Assembly (NCBI GenBank): GCA_944381625.1 | Contig: CALWLW010000002.1 | Coordinates: forward strand, 186,001-250,000 | Length of the DNA: 64,000 nt | Direction of reading: 5' to 3' | Source: an uncultured Lachnoclostridium sp. | GTDB taxonomy: Bacteria; Bacillota; Clostridia; Lachnospirales; Lachnospiraceae | Part shown: positions 18,601-27,171 of the stretch, piece after piece | Numbering within the stretch: the first letter of the stretch is position 1 | How the letters are laid out: the number at the start of each line of letters is the position of its first letter | Position numbers and translations under genes: made by a program | The notes under the pieces: generated by a model | What the model was told of the DNA's origin: nothing | Database searches by the model: none | Seen by the model: the letters and a program-made list of their open reading frames with translations, nothing else

Positions 18601-20511
18601 ATGAGCGGCATATGGAAAACATTGAAAACCAGGGCAAGAAAGGATAAAAACTGGATCTATGCGGCGTTTACCTGCTTTTCCCTGATGGTCGTGCTGAACA
18701 CAGATCTGAGCGCCATCAGCGCGGAGGCGGCATCCGGCGGTTTCTGGAACCTGCTGGCGGGGAATATAAAAAAGCTGGAGTACCTGCTGCCGGTATTTAC
18801 CTATCGGGACGCGGTATTTGCCTTTTTCATCTTTTTCTTTTTTCAAAAGGCAAGGGAGGACTGGGACGGGAAGATTTCCCGATGGTCGTACCGTGTCCCG
18901 GCGACCCTCACCGCGTTTTTCCTGGTATTTGGATACAGTTTCCGCTATACAAATTCCTGGGATCTGATTTTCATGGATACCTTCCATGTGATGGTTTCGG
19001 TGCTGCTGATGATGGGATTCTATTTCCTGTTTGCAAGGATTTATCTGTTATTCCTGCATTGGATCTGCCGGACGGCGTCCCAGAGGGGCGTGAGCGCGCG
19101 TCCGTCTAGGCTTACGGAATGGATTTTTGAGAAGCACGCGTTTGCCGGCGCTTTTCTTGTGATCCTGCTGTTCTGGGCGCCTTATATTATCGCGAAATTT
19201 CCGGGAGCAGCCATGCCGGAGACGCTGGCTGAGATGCGGCAGTTCTACTGGAATGACATCAATAATTACTATCCCCCCCTGCATACGGTGGTCATGAGCC
19301 TGATCATGCAGTTTGGAAATCTGCTGCATTCGTACACCCTGGGATTTTTCCTGAACCTGGTCCTGCAGCTGGGTCTGCTTCTGTTGGCGTTTTCTTATGG
19401 ATTTGTTTTGATGAAGCGGTGGAGGACACCTTATGCGGTTCGCTATGCGTCTCTGGCCATCATCTGTATTGTGCAGTTTTTCCCCATGGAGTCCACCATT
19501 GTGGAGAAGGATGTGCCGTATACGGCCTGCGTGATCTTTGTGGTGCTGCTGCTCTATGAGCTGGTGCGGACCATGCGGGAGCAGGAGGACTATTCCTGGA
19601 AAAAAGCAGCCGGCATGGTGCTGGCCTGCATGGGAGCGGCCTGCTTCCGGAACGAAGGTTTTTACCTGATCCTGGCGTCCGGCGTGGGTATGGCGGTATA
19701 CGCGTACCGGCTGCTGTGGAAGGAACAGCGCCAGAAATGCATCCGGATTCTGGCGGCGGTGCTGCTTCCGTTATTGATGTTCACGGGATATCAGAAGATC
19801 CTGCTGCCCGCCTGCGGCGTGGAGGACAACGGTCCCAAGGAGGCGCTGTCCATTCCCTTCCAGCAGACGGCGCGCTATGTACGGGATTACGGGGAGGAAG
19901 TGACGGAGGAAGAAGCGGAGATTATAAGCCGGGTGCTGGATTATGAGAATCTGGCGGAGCTGTATGACCCGATTACTTCTGATCCGGTGAAATATACCTA
20001 CCATGCGGAGACTACGGGGGAGCTGATGGATTATTTCGGCGTCTGGTTCCGCCAGCTTTTGAAGCATCCGGCCAACGCGGTGGAGGCGACGATGAACAAC
20101 GCCTATGGATGGTTTTATCAGGAGGGCTACGCGCATAACTATATGATGACGCCGACCATAGAAGGCCAGGACATCCGCTGGGAGATTGTCCAGCCGGAGA
20201 AACTGGCTGGCGTGCGCCAGGTGATGGAGCGGGCGGCCAAATTCCTGTCCCGTCTTCCCATCGTGAACTGGTTCGAGAACGCGGGCTTCGTATCCTGGAT
20301 GACCATACTGGCAGCGGCGGTGTGGATCGGCGCCGGGAAGAAGAAATACCTGCTGGCGGTATCCCCGCTGCTGGTGGCTCTGCTGGTGTGCGTGGCCTCC
20401 CCCACCTTCAATTATCAGGTGCGTTACATTATGCCGGTGATGTTCTGCATCCCCTATCTGCTGCCTATGGTGCTGCAGAGTCTGACGGAAAAAGAGGAGC
20501 GGGAGCGTTAA
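18601..20511 (+). CDS. DUF6020-like polytopic membrane protein
   Basis: 636 residues with about 12 to 13 transmembrane helices. Shared features with the protein at 29144: an HP-like external motif after a short loop (YYPPLHTVVM here, AHHPLLHTGIL there), VEKDVPYTACVIFVV versus TKDTLFAGIF, and CFRNEGFYLIL versus LFRNNGFHTVIL. These mark a GT-C-like envelope family (DUF6020). Probably adds a lipid-linked sugar to a surface glycan; substrate unknown. GGGAGAG precedes the ATG. The last bases are shared with a partial duplication at 22228 (see the deacetylase remnant). Confidence 0.78.
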   Translation: MSGIWKTLKTRARKDKNWIYAAFTCFSLMVVLNTDLSAISAEAASGGFWNLLAGNIKKLEYLLPVFTYRDAVFAFFIFFFFQKAREDWDGKISRWSYRVPATLTAFFLVFGYSFRYTNSWDLIFMDTFHVMVSVLLMMGFYFLFARIYLLFLHWICRTASQRGVSARPSRLTEWIFEKHAFAGAFLVILLFWAPYIIAKFPGAAMPETLAEMRQFYWNDINNYYPPLHTVVMSLIMQFGNLLHSYTLGFFLNLVLQLGLLLLAFSYGFVLMKRWRTPYAVRYASLAIICIVQFFPMESTIVEKDVPYTACVIFVVLLLYELVRTMREQEDYSWKKAAGMVLACMGAACFRNEGFYLILASGVGMAVYAYRLLWKEQRQKCIRILAAVLLPLLMFTGYQKILLPACGVEDNGPKEALSIPFQQTARYVRDYGEEVTEEEAEIISRVLDYENLAELYDPITSDPVKYTYHAETTGELMDYFGVWFRQLLKHPANAVEATMNNAYGWFYQEGYAHNYMMTPTIEGQDIRWEIVQPEKLAGVRQVMERAAKFLSRLPIVNWFENAGFVSWMTILAAAVWIGAGKKKYLLAVSPLLVALLVCVASPTFNYQVRYIMPVMFCIPYLLPMVLQSLTEKEERER

Positions 20512-20656
20512 GACCCGCTCCAGCGCGTCTTTGGTATAGGCGGCACTGTTGCGCATCAGGATGATGGAGCCGTTTTCCAGATCATGTCCCGCGGCGGAGA
20601 TCACCTTCACATCCTCCGGGTATCATTCCACCCATCCATCGGCCATGAAGAAGCCG
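20512..20656 (-). pseudogene. Decayed 3' fragment of a polysaccharide deacetylase
   Basis: On the minus strand this matches the 3' half of the intact deacetylase at 22238-23011, with two internal deletions. The first joins two copies of GACCCGCTCC (present at 22242-22251 and 22355-22364 in the intact gene); the second joins two CCCAGAT sites (22419-22425 and 22689-22695). Translated pieces read AAGHDLENGSIILMRNSAAYTKDALERV, split from the parent order. It abuts the stop codon of the DUF6020 gene, whose tail is also partly repeated at 22228. A relic of a local duplication. Confidence 0.8.
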
Positions 20657-20747
20657 GGGCTTGTGTACGGAAAAAACCTTGAGTATAATAATATTGTAAT
20701 CAGGATTCGGCAGCAAAAAAGAAATGAAAAAAATTTCAGATGTTCTA

Positions 20748-20762
20748 TATAATGTATACAAT
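20748..20762 (+). promoter_or_regulatory. Promoter and possible autoregulatory site of the MNT-HEPN pair
   Basis: Perfect TATAAT (20748-20753) overlaps the palindrome TGTATACA (20754-20761), about 20 bp before the first gene of the pair. Overlap of a -10 with a palindrome is common in autoregulated toxin-antitoxin operons. Confidence 0.45.
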
Positions 20763-20779
20763 GTAATTAGGGAGAGTAG

Positions 20780-21130
20780 GTGGGTATAGTGTCATATGCA
20801 TTAAATGATCTGATGGAATCATATATTACAGAACTGAAAAAAATATATGGTGCATATTTGCGCAAGGTAATTTTATATGGTTCTTATGCCAGGGGAGATT
20901 TCAGCGCGGACTCGGATATAGATATTATGATACTCCTGGGATTGGATGATTTGGAAATAAAAGCGTATGGTCAGAAACTTTCCTATATGACGTATGACTT
21001 TAACCTGGAGCATGATACAGACATAAAACCGATAGCAAAAAGTGAAGCTCATTTTCAAAAATGGAGAATAAACTATCCGTTTTATGCAAATGTTCAGAAG
21101 GAGGGGGTTGTCTTATATGGAGCAGCGTAA
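20780..21130 (+). CDS. MNT-type nucleotidyltransferase (antitoxin)
   Basis: 116-residue minimal nucleotidyltransferase with the signature VILYGSYARGDFSADSDIDIMI (GSx10DxD), the catalytic core of pol-beta-like enzymes. In MNT-HEPN modules this protein inactivates the HEPN RNase by modifying it with AMP. The start is GTG with AGGGAG five bases upstream; a second GTG lies nine bases later. The gene overlaps the HEPN gene by 14 bp. AT-rich compared with its neighbours, which suggests horizontal gain. Confidence 0.85.
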   Translation: MGIVSYALNDLMESYITELKKIYGAYLRKVILYGSYARGDFSADSDIDIMILLGLDDLEIKAYGQKLSYMTYDFNLEHDTDIKPIAKSEAHFQKWRINYPFYANVQKEGVVLYGAA

Positions 21131-21548
21131 TGACGACTACGGAACTTTACATGACCTGGCACTGCATCGGCTGCGGACTGCAAAAAGCGATCTGAATTCC
21201 GCGCGCATTTTGCTGGAGGCAGAGGAATATAGAGGCGCAAATAATCGAGCTTATTATGCCATTTTTCATGCAATAAACGCAGTACATGCTTTGAATGGAA
21301 AAGCATACAAAAGGCATAAAGATGCAATTGCCAATTTTAATAAGGGGTATGTGAAAACAGAAGTGTTTCCAAGAGAAATTGGGAGGAAAATCAGCGAAGC
21401 AGAAGAAATCCGACATGCCAGCGATTATGATGATTTTTACCTGGTTAACCGGGAAGAATCAGAAAGACAAGTTACAGTGGCGGAAGAGTTCATTAAATTG
21501 GTTGAAGTATATTGTAAAAATGCAAATAGCAGTCAGAAAGATGAGTAG
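21117..21548 (+). CDS. HEPN domain protein (toxin)
   Basis: About 143 residues, helical. Carries NNRAYYAIFHAINAVHAL: the RX6H arrangement of HEPN RNases (R and H of RAYYAIFH). The C-terminal EIRHASDYDDFYLVNREES is typical of HEPN proteins paired with MNT. Although the frame is open from 21084, the ATG at 21117 has AAGGAGGGGG at correct distance and gives the family N-terminus. Predicted RNA-cutting toxin or abortive-infection effector, held off by the upstream nucleotidyltransferase. The two form one translationally coupled module. Confidence 0.85.
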   Translation: MEQRNDDYGTLHDLALHRLRTAKSDLNSARILLEAEEYRGANNRAYYAIFHAINAVHALNGKAYKRHKDAIANFNKGYVKTEVFPREIGRKISEAEEIRHASDYDDFYLVNREESERQVTVAEEFIKLVEVYCKNANSSQKDE

Positions 21549-21767
21549 CGAATGAGGAAGCTGAACTGTGAGGCGCAGAATCAAGGCGTTGGCATTTCAA
21601 GATTCAGATCGGTTCAGAGACTTGCAGTTCTGCTTTTTGCGCCCCGGAAGTAATCGTCCTGTTTTAATGATAGTATAAGGCAAAATAAAACGTTTGCGGA
21701 GAGTCTTTCACATTTTCAACAAGAGAATGTATGATAACGGAAGGATACAGAAGGGACGTTGCCCAAA

Positions 21768-21899
21768 CGAGTCAGATACCACAGCGGCCTGATGGATATG
21801 AACACATTGAATGCCGGGTCGGGCTTTGACGAACTGTCGGAAACCTATGTAATCTATAGCACCCGTGATGATGTACTGGGATATAGTCTCCCGATTTAA
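21768..21899 (+). pseudogene. C-terminal remnant of a PD-(D/E)XK nuclease-family transposase (Rpn type)
   Basis: A 44-codon stretch reading RVRYHSGLMDMNTLNAG, then ELSETYVIYSTRDDVLGYSLPI and stop. This resembles the conserved middle of Rpn/PD-(D/E)XK transposases (RYYxSxxDxxxLxxGxxYxxLxxxYVIFI). An in-frame stop lies about 30 bp upstream and the nuclease core is missing, so it is a fragment. Between 21549 and 21767 I see no gene. Confidence 0.65.
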
Positions 21900-22093
21900 T
21901 CGTCCGAAAAACGTACAATGTCGTTGGGCGTGCAGTCTATAATTTTACATAATTTTTCCATAGTCAGAAGCGTAATATTCTTGTTCTTTCTCAGGGAGTT
22001 CAGCGTCTTGTTGTCAATGCCGTGCTGAAGCAGATAATATTGAGAAATCTGTCTGCGCTTCATGGTATCCCAAAGGGGACTGTAATCGATCAA
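21896..22093 (-). CDS. Small Cro/C1-type HTH regulator
   Basis: 65 residues: MIDYSPLWDTMKRRQISQYYLLQ, turn, KTLNSLRKNKNITLLTMEKLCKIIDCTPNDIV, a complete XRE helix-turn-helix of the small YozG-like group. The start is TTG with GGAGGG six bases upstream. Its stop codon overlaps the stop of the transposase remnant on the other strand. Target unknown; an isolated regulator in an accessory stretch. Confidence 0.82.
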   Translation of the reverse strand: MIDYSPLWDTMKRRQISQYYLLQHGIDNKTLNSLRKNKNITLLTMEKLCKIIDCTPNDIVRFSDD

Positions 22094-22227
22094 GAAGAGC
22101 CCTCCTTCTCTGTATGATGGTTAAATTATAAAAGGGCTATTCAAAATTCAATATTGTGGATATAGTCACAATATGATGTCATATGATCAGGGGGATTTTA
22201 TGGCAGACGAGAGGGACCGTGAAGAGG

Positions 22228-22255
22228 AATGGGAGCGTTAAGACCCGCTCCCATT
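22228..22255. terminator. Hairpin at the deacetylase 3' end
   Basis: Perfect 10-bp arms AATGGGAGCG and CGCTCCCATT with an 8-nt loop that contains the deacetylase stop codon. The left half is similar to the last bases of the DUF6020 gene at 20496-20511, so it marks the ancestral junction of two convergent genes. No clear T run. Confidence 0.5.
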
Positions 22256-23011
22256 GATAAACTGGCGCCCCTCATGATCCATCTCATAATTTTCTTTATA
22301 AATCAACTCTGAGATCGGGACAATCTCGTAGCCCTTTTCCGTAAGTCCGGTGATGACCCGCTCCAGCGCGTCTTTGGTATAGGTGGCGCCGTTGTGCATC
22401 AGGATGATGGAGCCGTTGCCCAGATGGGGATGCTCCACCACTTTGGAGACAATGGCGTCTGCGCCGTAGTCCTTCCAGTCCAGACTGTCCACATCCCATT
22501 GTATCACATGATATCCCAGGCTGTTTGCGGCCTCTATGAGCGTATCGTTATAGTCGCCGTAGGGCGGGCGGAACAGCATCATATCTTTCCCGGTCAGTTC
22601 CTTTACCTTTTCGTGTACTTCCTGAATCTCTTTCTTGCAGTCTTCGGTGCTGAGCTGTGACATCTGTTTGTGGTTTTCGCTGTGGTTTCCCAGATCATGT
22701 CCCGCGGCGGAGATTGCCTTCACGTCCTCCGGGTATGATTCCACCCACCCGCCGGTCATGAAAAAAGTTGTTTTCACATTGTACTTCTCCAGGATGGAGA
22801 GCAGATCGGCGGTGTCTTCATTCCCCCACGCCGCGTCAAAACTCAGGGAAACCTTCGGCTTTTCCGTCTGGACGCAGTAGATGGGGAGCTTGCGGCTCTG
22901 TACCAGGGCGGAGGCCGGAACCGTGTCCTCTCCAAAGAAAACAGCGCCCACCAGGACAACTGCGAGACACAGGGCCAGGATTCCCGTTTTCTGTAGAAAT
23001 GTCTGCTTCAT
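22238..23011 (-). CDS. Polysaccharide deacetylase (PdaB/NodB-like)
   Basis: Exported NodB-fold deacetylase that removes acetyl groups from peptidoglycan or chitin-like glycans. An N-terminal signal or anchor segment (about 9-27, ILALCLAVVLVGAVFFG) is followed by motif 1 SFDAAWG (Asp), motif 2 LGNHSENH (His, His), motif 3 RPPYGDYN, motif 4 WDVDSLDW and motif 5 ILMHNGATY. SFDAAWGNEDT is typical of the sporulation-linked PdaB branch, so a spore-wall role is likely. GGAG lies six bases before the ATG. A broken duplicate of its 3' half lies at 20512. Confidence 0.9.
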   Translation of the reverse strand: MKQTFLQKTGILALCLAVVLVGAVFFGEDTVPASALVQSRKLPIYCVQTEKPKVSLSFDAAWGNEDTADLLSILEKYNVKTTFFMTGGWVESYPEDVKAISAAGHDLGNHSENHKQMSQLSTEDCKKEIQEVHEKVKELTGKDMMLFRPPYGDYNDTLIEAANSLGYHVIQWDVDSLDWKDYGADAIVSKVVEHPHLGNGSIILMHNGATYTKDALERVITGLTEKGYEIVPISELIYKENYEMDHEGRQFINGSGS

Positions 23012-23157
23012 ATATGCTCCGCAGGAAATTTCTTGTTTCTATGTGTATGCGGCGGGGACGGAAAACATGCGTGCCTGCGCAGAACATCAAATTGTAGACA
23101 ATCCCGGGATCGGATGCCGCGTCTTCTTTCCCAGGAACGGATTCCATTTGATTCTGA

Positions 23158-23186
23158 TTGCTAAAAATACTGATTTCGTCTATACT
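23158..23186 (+). promoter_or_regulatory. Sigma-A type promoter
   Basis: TTGCTA, 17-bp spacer, TATACT, about 58 bp before the start of the AAA/PD-(D/E)XK gene. Confidence 0.6.
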
Positions 23187-23243
23187 TTAAAGTGATCTGA
23201 GAGCAAGAAGATATGAATCAGCCTGTAAAAGAGGTAAGTGATC

Positions 23244-24956
23244 ATGACGCAAAAAAAATTACTTCCAATAGGAATAGAGAATTTTGCAAAGCTGCGTACA
23301 GGAAACTTTTACTATATTGATAAAACTGGCCTGATCAGTGAATTACTGCATAATTGGGCGCAGGTGACGCTGCTTGTACGTCCCCGCCGTTTTGGAAAGT
23401 CTTTAAATATGAATATGCTGAAAACGTTCTTTGAGACAGGATGTGATCCGGAACTTTTTAAAGGATTGAAAATCTGGGAAGAACAGGAACTGTGTGAGAG
23501 GTACATGGGGCGTTCGCCGGTGGTTTCACTCACATTGAAAGGCGTGGACGGCCCGAATTATGAAACAGCCAGGGGGATGCTCTGCTCAGAAATAAGAGAT
23601 GAGGCGGCAAGGTTCTCCTTTCTGGAAACGAGTGAGAAACTGGATGCGAAAGATAAGGAAGATTACCGCTGTCTTTTATGGGGAGAAGCCGCAGAAAGAC
23701 GTTCCTATATGCTGACGGATGAAAGCCTGTATGGGAGCCTGAAGACGCTGACCAGACTGCTGGCAAAGCATTATGAGAAGGAAGTAATCCTGCTCATTGA
23801 CGAATATGATGTGCCATTGGATAAGGCATATCAGAACGATTATTATGACGAAATGACAAGCCTGATCAGGAATGTGTTTTCCCAGGCCTTGAAAACTAAC
23901 GACTATCTTCAATTTGCCGTGCTGACGGGCTGTTTGCGTATTTCCAAAGAGAGTATTTTTACCGACCTGAACAACCTCCGCGTGCTGACCGTCATGGACC
24001 GGCAGTTTGATGAATATTTCGGATTTACCGATCAGGAAGTACGGGACATGCTGGCCTATTATGACCAGGGGGATGCTTACGACACAGTAAAAGAATGGTA
24101 CGACGGCTATCGGTTTGGAAATGTACATGTATACTGCCCCTGGGATGTGGTGAATTATTGTTCAGACCTCCGGGCGGATCCTAATAACTGGCCGAAGGAT
24201 TACTGGTCAAATACCAGCGGAAACAGTATTGTGAGGCAACTGCTTCAAAAGGCGACAGCCTCCACGAAAAAAGAACTGGAAAGCCTGATTGCAGGGGAAG
24301 GAATCTCAAAGAGCATACGTTCAGAACTGACATACCGGGATCTGGACGGTACGGTGGAAAATATCTGGAGCGTCCTTTTGATGACCGGATATCTGACGTT
24401 GAAAAAACCGGCGGAGAGAAAGCTGGTGGAACTGGTCATTCCGAATCAGGAAATCCGGGAAATTTTTGTCTCGCAGATCCACGAATGGTTTGAAGAACAG
24501 ACCGCTCAGGATCAGGAAAAATTGCGAAGATTCTGTAATGCGCTTCAGGAAGGCGACTTTCAGACTGTGGAAAATCTCTTTAACGAATATCTTCGCAGGA
24601 CCATCAGCATCCGTGATACAGGAGCGCGAAAGGAGAAGAAAGAAAATTTTTATCATGGGATCTTTCTGGGACTGTTGGGTTACACAGAGGAGTGGTCTGT
24701 TTCGTCCAATGCGGAAGCGGGCGAGGGATACTGCGATATACGGATAGAGGATGAAAAACACAGGATCGGTATAATCATTGAAATGAAGTACGCCCAGGAC
24801 GGGGATCTGGAGAAAGCATGCCGGACAGCGGTAAAACAGATCGAGGACAGAAACTATACAGATACGTTTCTGGACGATGGAATGGAGAAGATCCGGAAAT
24901 ATGGAATTGCCTGCTATAAAAAACGTTGTAAAGTCATGCTTGACGAGGCGGAATAA
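23244..24956 (+). CDS. AAA-ATPase-like / PD-(D/E)XK nuclease superfamily protein
   Basis: 570 residues. The N-terminal AAA-ATPase-like domain (PF09820 type) shows IGIENFAKLRTGNFYYIDKT, the P-loop-like RPRRFGKSLNMNML and VILLIDEYDVPLDKAY. The C-terminal PD-(D/E)XK_9-type domain has GYCDIRIEDE (Asp) and IIIEMKYA (ExK). A very common family in gut Clostridia and Bacteroidetes, often multicopy, with no proven function; a defence or selfish role has been suggested. The ATG at 23244 is favoured by AGAGG; a GTG lies six bases upstream. Own promoter. Confidence 0.88.
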   Translation: MTQKKLLPIGIENFAKLRTGNFYYIDKTGLISELLHNWAQVTLLVRPRRFGKSLNMNMLKTFFETGCDPELFKGLKIWEEQELCERYMGRSPVVSLTLKGVDGPNYETARGMLCSEIRDEAARFSFLETSEKLDAKDKEDYRCLLWGEAAERRSYMLTDESLYGSLKTLTRLLAKHYEKEVILLIDEYDVPLDKAYQNDYYDEMTSLIRNVFSQALKTNDYLQFAVLTGCLRISKESIFTDLNNLRVLTVMDRQFDEYFGFTDQEVRDMLAYYDQGDAYDTVKEWYDGYRFGNVHVYCPWDVVNYCSDLRADPNNWPKDYWSNTSGNSIVRQLLQKATASTKKELESLIAGEGISKSIRSELTYRDLDGTVENIWSVLLMTGYLTLKKPAERKLVELVIPNQEIREIFVSQIHEWFEEQTAQDQEKLRRFCNALQEGDFQTVENLFNEYLRRTISIRDTGARKEKKENFYHGIFLGLLGYTEEWSVSSNAEAGEGYCDIRIEDEKHRIGIIIEMKYAQDGDLEKACRTAVKQIEDRNYTDTFLDDGMEKIRKYGIACYKKRCKVMLDEAE

Positions 24957-24986
24957 CCGCAGACAATCACAGACAGGAGTATGGAG

Positions 24987-25955
24987 ATGAAAGAGAAAAA
25001 GCATAAGAAAAAGAAGCTGCATCCGTTCCTCAAAGGTTTTATAGGATGCATGATCATACTTGCGGTACTGTTCGGCGGGGCAGGGTTCCTGGTGAGCGTG
25101 GTACTGTACGGGAGGATGAATTATAGCGAGATTGAGGGCTTGTCTAAGGAGCCGTTTAAAGAAGACGGGGTAAAGAACATCCTCCTGATCGGCAATGATT
25201 CCAGAACGGAGGATGAAAGCGGGCGTTCCGACGCCATGATCCTGATCTCCATCAGCAGCAGGACACATTCTGTCCATATGACTTCCATTTTGCGGGACAT
25301 CTATGTGGATATACCCGGACACGACGGGAACCGGCTGAACGCGGCTTATGCCTACGGAGGGCCGGAACTTCTGCTGGAGACGCTGGAGGAAAATTTTGAC
25401 GTGGAAGTGAACCGCTATATGCTGGTGAATTTCCAGGCGTTTGCCAACCTGATCGACGCGGTGGGCGGCGTGGATCTGGATGTGACGAATGAGGAAGTGC
25501 AGTATATCAACGGTTACCTTGTGGAGTACAATCAGTTAGAAAACAGGCCGGAAGGCACGGATTATCTGGATACCTCCCTCAGCGGAAATATTCATCTGAA
25601 CGGACCTCAGGCGCTGGCGTACTGCCGCAACCGCTATATTGGTTCTGATTTTGCCAGGACAGAAAGACAGCGGAAAGTATTGTCGGCGGCCATGAAAAAG
25701 CTGCCTTTGTCCCTGGCGGCAAACGGCGGCGAGCTGATAGACGGAGTGATGTCCAACATCACCACAAACCTGACCAGGTCAGAATTAAACGGGCTGGTGC
25801 TGCAGGCGCCCGCCATGCTGACCTATGATGTGGTTCAGGGAAGCATCCCACTGGAAGGGACGTATTCCAACGCTACCATTAGAGGAATGGCTGTACTGGA
25901 AGTGGATTTTGAGGCGAACAATGAGTATATCCGGACGGAGATCTACGGCGATTGA
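24987..25955 (+). CDS. LytR-CpsA-Psr (LCP) family protein
   Basis: Transfers lipid-linked glycopolymers (teichoic acid, capsule) onto peptidoglycan at the outer membrane face. A Lys-rich cytoplasmic start, one transmembrane helix (about 17-42), then the LCP domain with LLIGNDSRTEDESGRSDAMI, SILRDIYVDIPGH, YAYGGPELLLETLEENF, GGVDLDVT, and CRNRYIGSDFARTERQRKV. An ATG at 24981 exists but lies one base after AGGAG; the ATG at 24987 has seven-base spacing and is preferred. Consistent with the glycosyltransferases and TagD-like gene in the window. Confidence 0.92.
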   Translation: MKEKKHKKKKLHPFLKGFIGCMIILAVLFGGAGFLVSVVLYGRMNYSEIEGLSKEPFKEDGVKNILLIGNDSRTEDESGRSDAMILISISSRTHSVHMTSILRDIYVDIPGHDGNRLNAAYAYGGPELLLETLEENFDVEVNRYMLVNFQAFANLIDAVGGVDLDVTNEEVQYINGYLVEYNQLENRPEGTDYLDTSLSGNIHLNGPQALAYCRNRYIGSDFARTERQRKVLSAAMKKLPLSLAANGGELIDGVMSNITTNLTRSELNGLVLQAPAMLTYDVVQGSIPLEGTYSNATIRGMAVLEVDFEANNEYIRTEIYGD

Positions 25956-25991
25956 CGCCCGGTAGTTCAGTGGAGAGGAGAATAGTGCGAT

Positions 25992-26351
25992 ATGAAATAC
26001 GTCAGGCAGTTCCTGATCATACTTTTGGTAACCTTTCTGGGAGAGATCTGCCGGTATCTGCTGCCGCTTCCGGTTCCGGCATCCATCTACGGCCTTCTGC
26101 TTCTGCTGGCCGGGCTTCTGACCGGGGTGGTAAAGCTGGAGCAGGTAAAGGATGTCTCCCGGTTCTTGATTGAGATTATGCCGCTGATGTTCATCCCGGC
26201 GTCGGTGGGACTTCTGGAGTCCTGGGGGGCGCTGAGCGGTATTTTTGCCAAGGTTCTGGTGATTACAGCGGTGTCTACGGTTCTGGTCATGGGAGTCAGC
26301 GGCCTTGTGACCCAGTGGATCATCCGGGCGGAGAGGAGGAAAGGGAAATGA
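25992..26351 (+). CDS. lrgA: CidA/LrgA family holin-like protein
   Basis: 119 residues with four transmembrane helices and the conserved PVPASIYGLLLL and MPLMFIPASVGLL. LrgA/CidA proteins form holin-like pores affecting murein hydrolase activity and overflow metabolism. The next gene, overlapping by four bases, encodes LrgB, which is the expected partner. GGAGAGGAG is upstream of the ATG. Confidence 0.9.
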   Translation: MKYVRQFLIILLVTFLGEICRYLLPLPVPASIYGLLLLLAGLLTGVVKLEQVKDVSRFLIEIMPLMFIPASVGLLESWGALSGIFAKVLVITAVSTVLVMGVSGLVTQWIIRAERRKGK

Positions 26352-27040
26352 AAGAGATGCTGTGCGAGTCGGTGTTTTTCGGCGTGATGGTGAGCATACT
26401 CATGTATGAACTGGGAATCTTTTTAAAAAAGAAATTCCGCCTGGCCCTGTTCAACCCTCTTCTGGTCTCGGTGATCGCGGTGATGGGCGTGCTGCTGGTT
26501 TTTCAGGTGGATTATGATGCTTACTATGAAGGCGCCCAGTACCTGAGTTACCTGTTGACTCCGGCTACAGTCTGCCTGGCGGTACCGCTGTATGAGCAGA
26601 TCGGGCTTTTGAAGAAACATTCCAGAGCTATCGCGGGAGGAATCCTGTCGGGAGTCCTGACCAGCCTGGTCAGCATCCTGGCCATGTCGGCGGCGTTCGG
26701 ACTGTCCCATGAAGAATATGTGACGCTGCTGCCCAAATCCATTACCACGGCCATCGGCATGGGGATCTCGGAAGAACTTGGCGGTATGGTCACCATCACA
26801 GTTGCGGTGATCGTCATTACCGGCGTTTTGGGAAACATGATCGCGGAGACGGTGTGCCGTCTGTTTCGGATTGAGGAGCCGGTGGCCAGGGGGATCGCCA
26901 TAGGATCGGCGGCCCATGCCATCGGTACGGCAAAGGCTATGGAGCTGGGCGAAGTGGAAGGAGCGATGAGCAGTTTGTCCATCGCGGTGGCCGGCCTGGT
27001 GACTGTGGCGGCCGCGTCGCTCTTTGCAGGTTTTCTTTGA
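26348..27040 (+). CDS. lrgB: LrgB family protein
   Basis: 230 residues with several transmembrane helices and hallmarks LPKSITTAIGMGISEELGG and GIAIGSAAHAIGTAKAMELGE. Partner of LrgA; together linked to control of autolysis and export of small metabolites. The frame is open from 26315, but the ATG at 26348 follows GGAGAGGAGGAAAGGG and overlaps the lrgA stop, so this start is chosen. Confidence 0.92.
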   Translation: MKEMLCESVFFGVMVSILMYELGIFLKKKFRLALFNPLLVSVIAVMGVLLVFQVDYDAYYEGAQYLSYLLTPATVCLAVPLYEQIGLLKKHSRAIAGGILSGVLTSLVSILAMSAAFGLSHEEYVTLLPKSITTAIGMGISEELGGMVTITVAVIVITGVLGNMIAETVCRLFRIEEPVARGIAIGSAAHAIGTAKAMELGEVEGAMSSLSIAVAGLVTVAAASLFAGFL

Positions 27041-27096
27041 AAAGCGCAGCCATTCAGCCATATATCTGAATATTTACTAAAAACCCTTTTCCTGTA

Positions 27097-27125
27097 TTGA
27101 AAACTTTTCGCAAACTTCATATACT
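27097..27125 (+). promoter_or_regulatory. Sigma-A type promoter of yitT-like gene
   Basis: TTGAAA, 17-bp spacer, TATACT, 47 bp before the start codon of the YitT family gene. Confidence 0.65.
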
Positions 27126-27171
27126 GGTAATGAAGGGATTGTCTGAATCTGAAAGATAAAGGGTGGAACAA

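Noticed and set aside
19771-20610. Minus-strand frame starting in the deacetylase remnant and running through the DUF6020 gene
   Set aside because: Only its first 35 residues resemble the deacetylase; the rest is antisense of the membrane protein, so it is not a fused gene.
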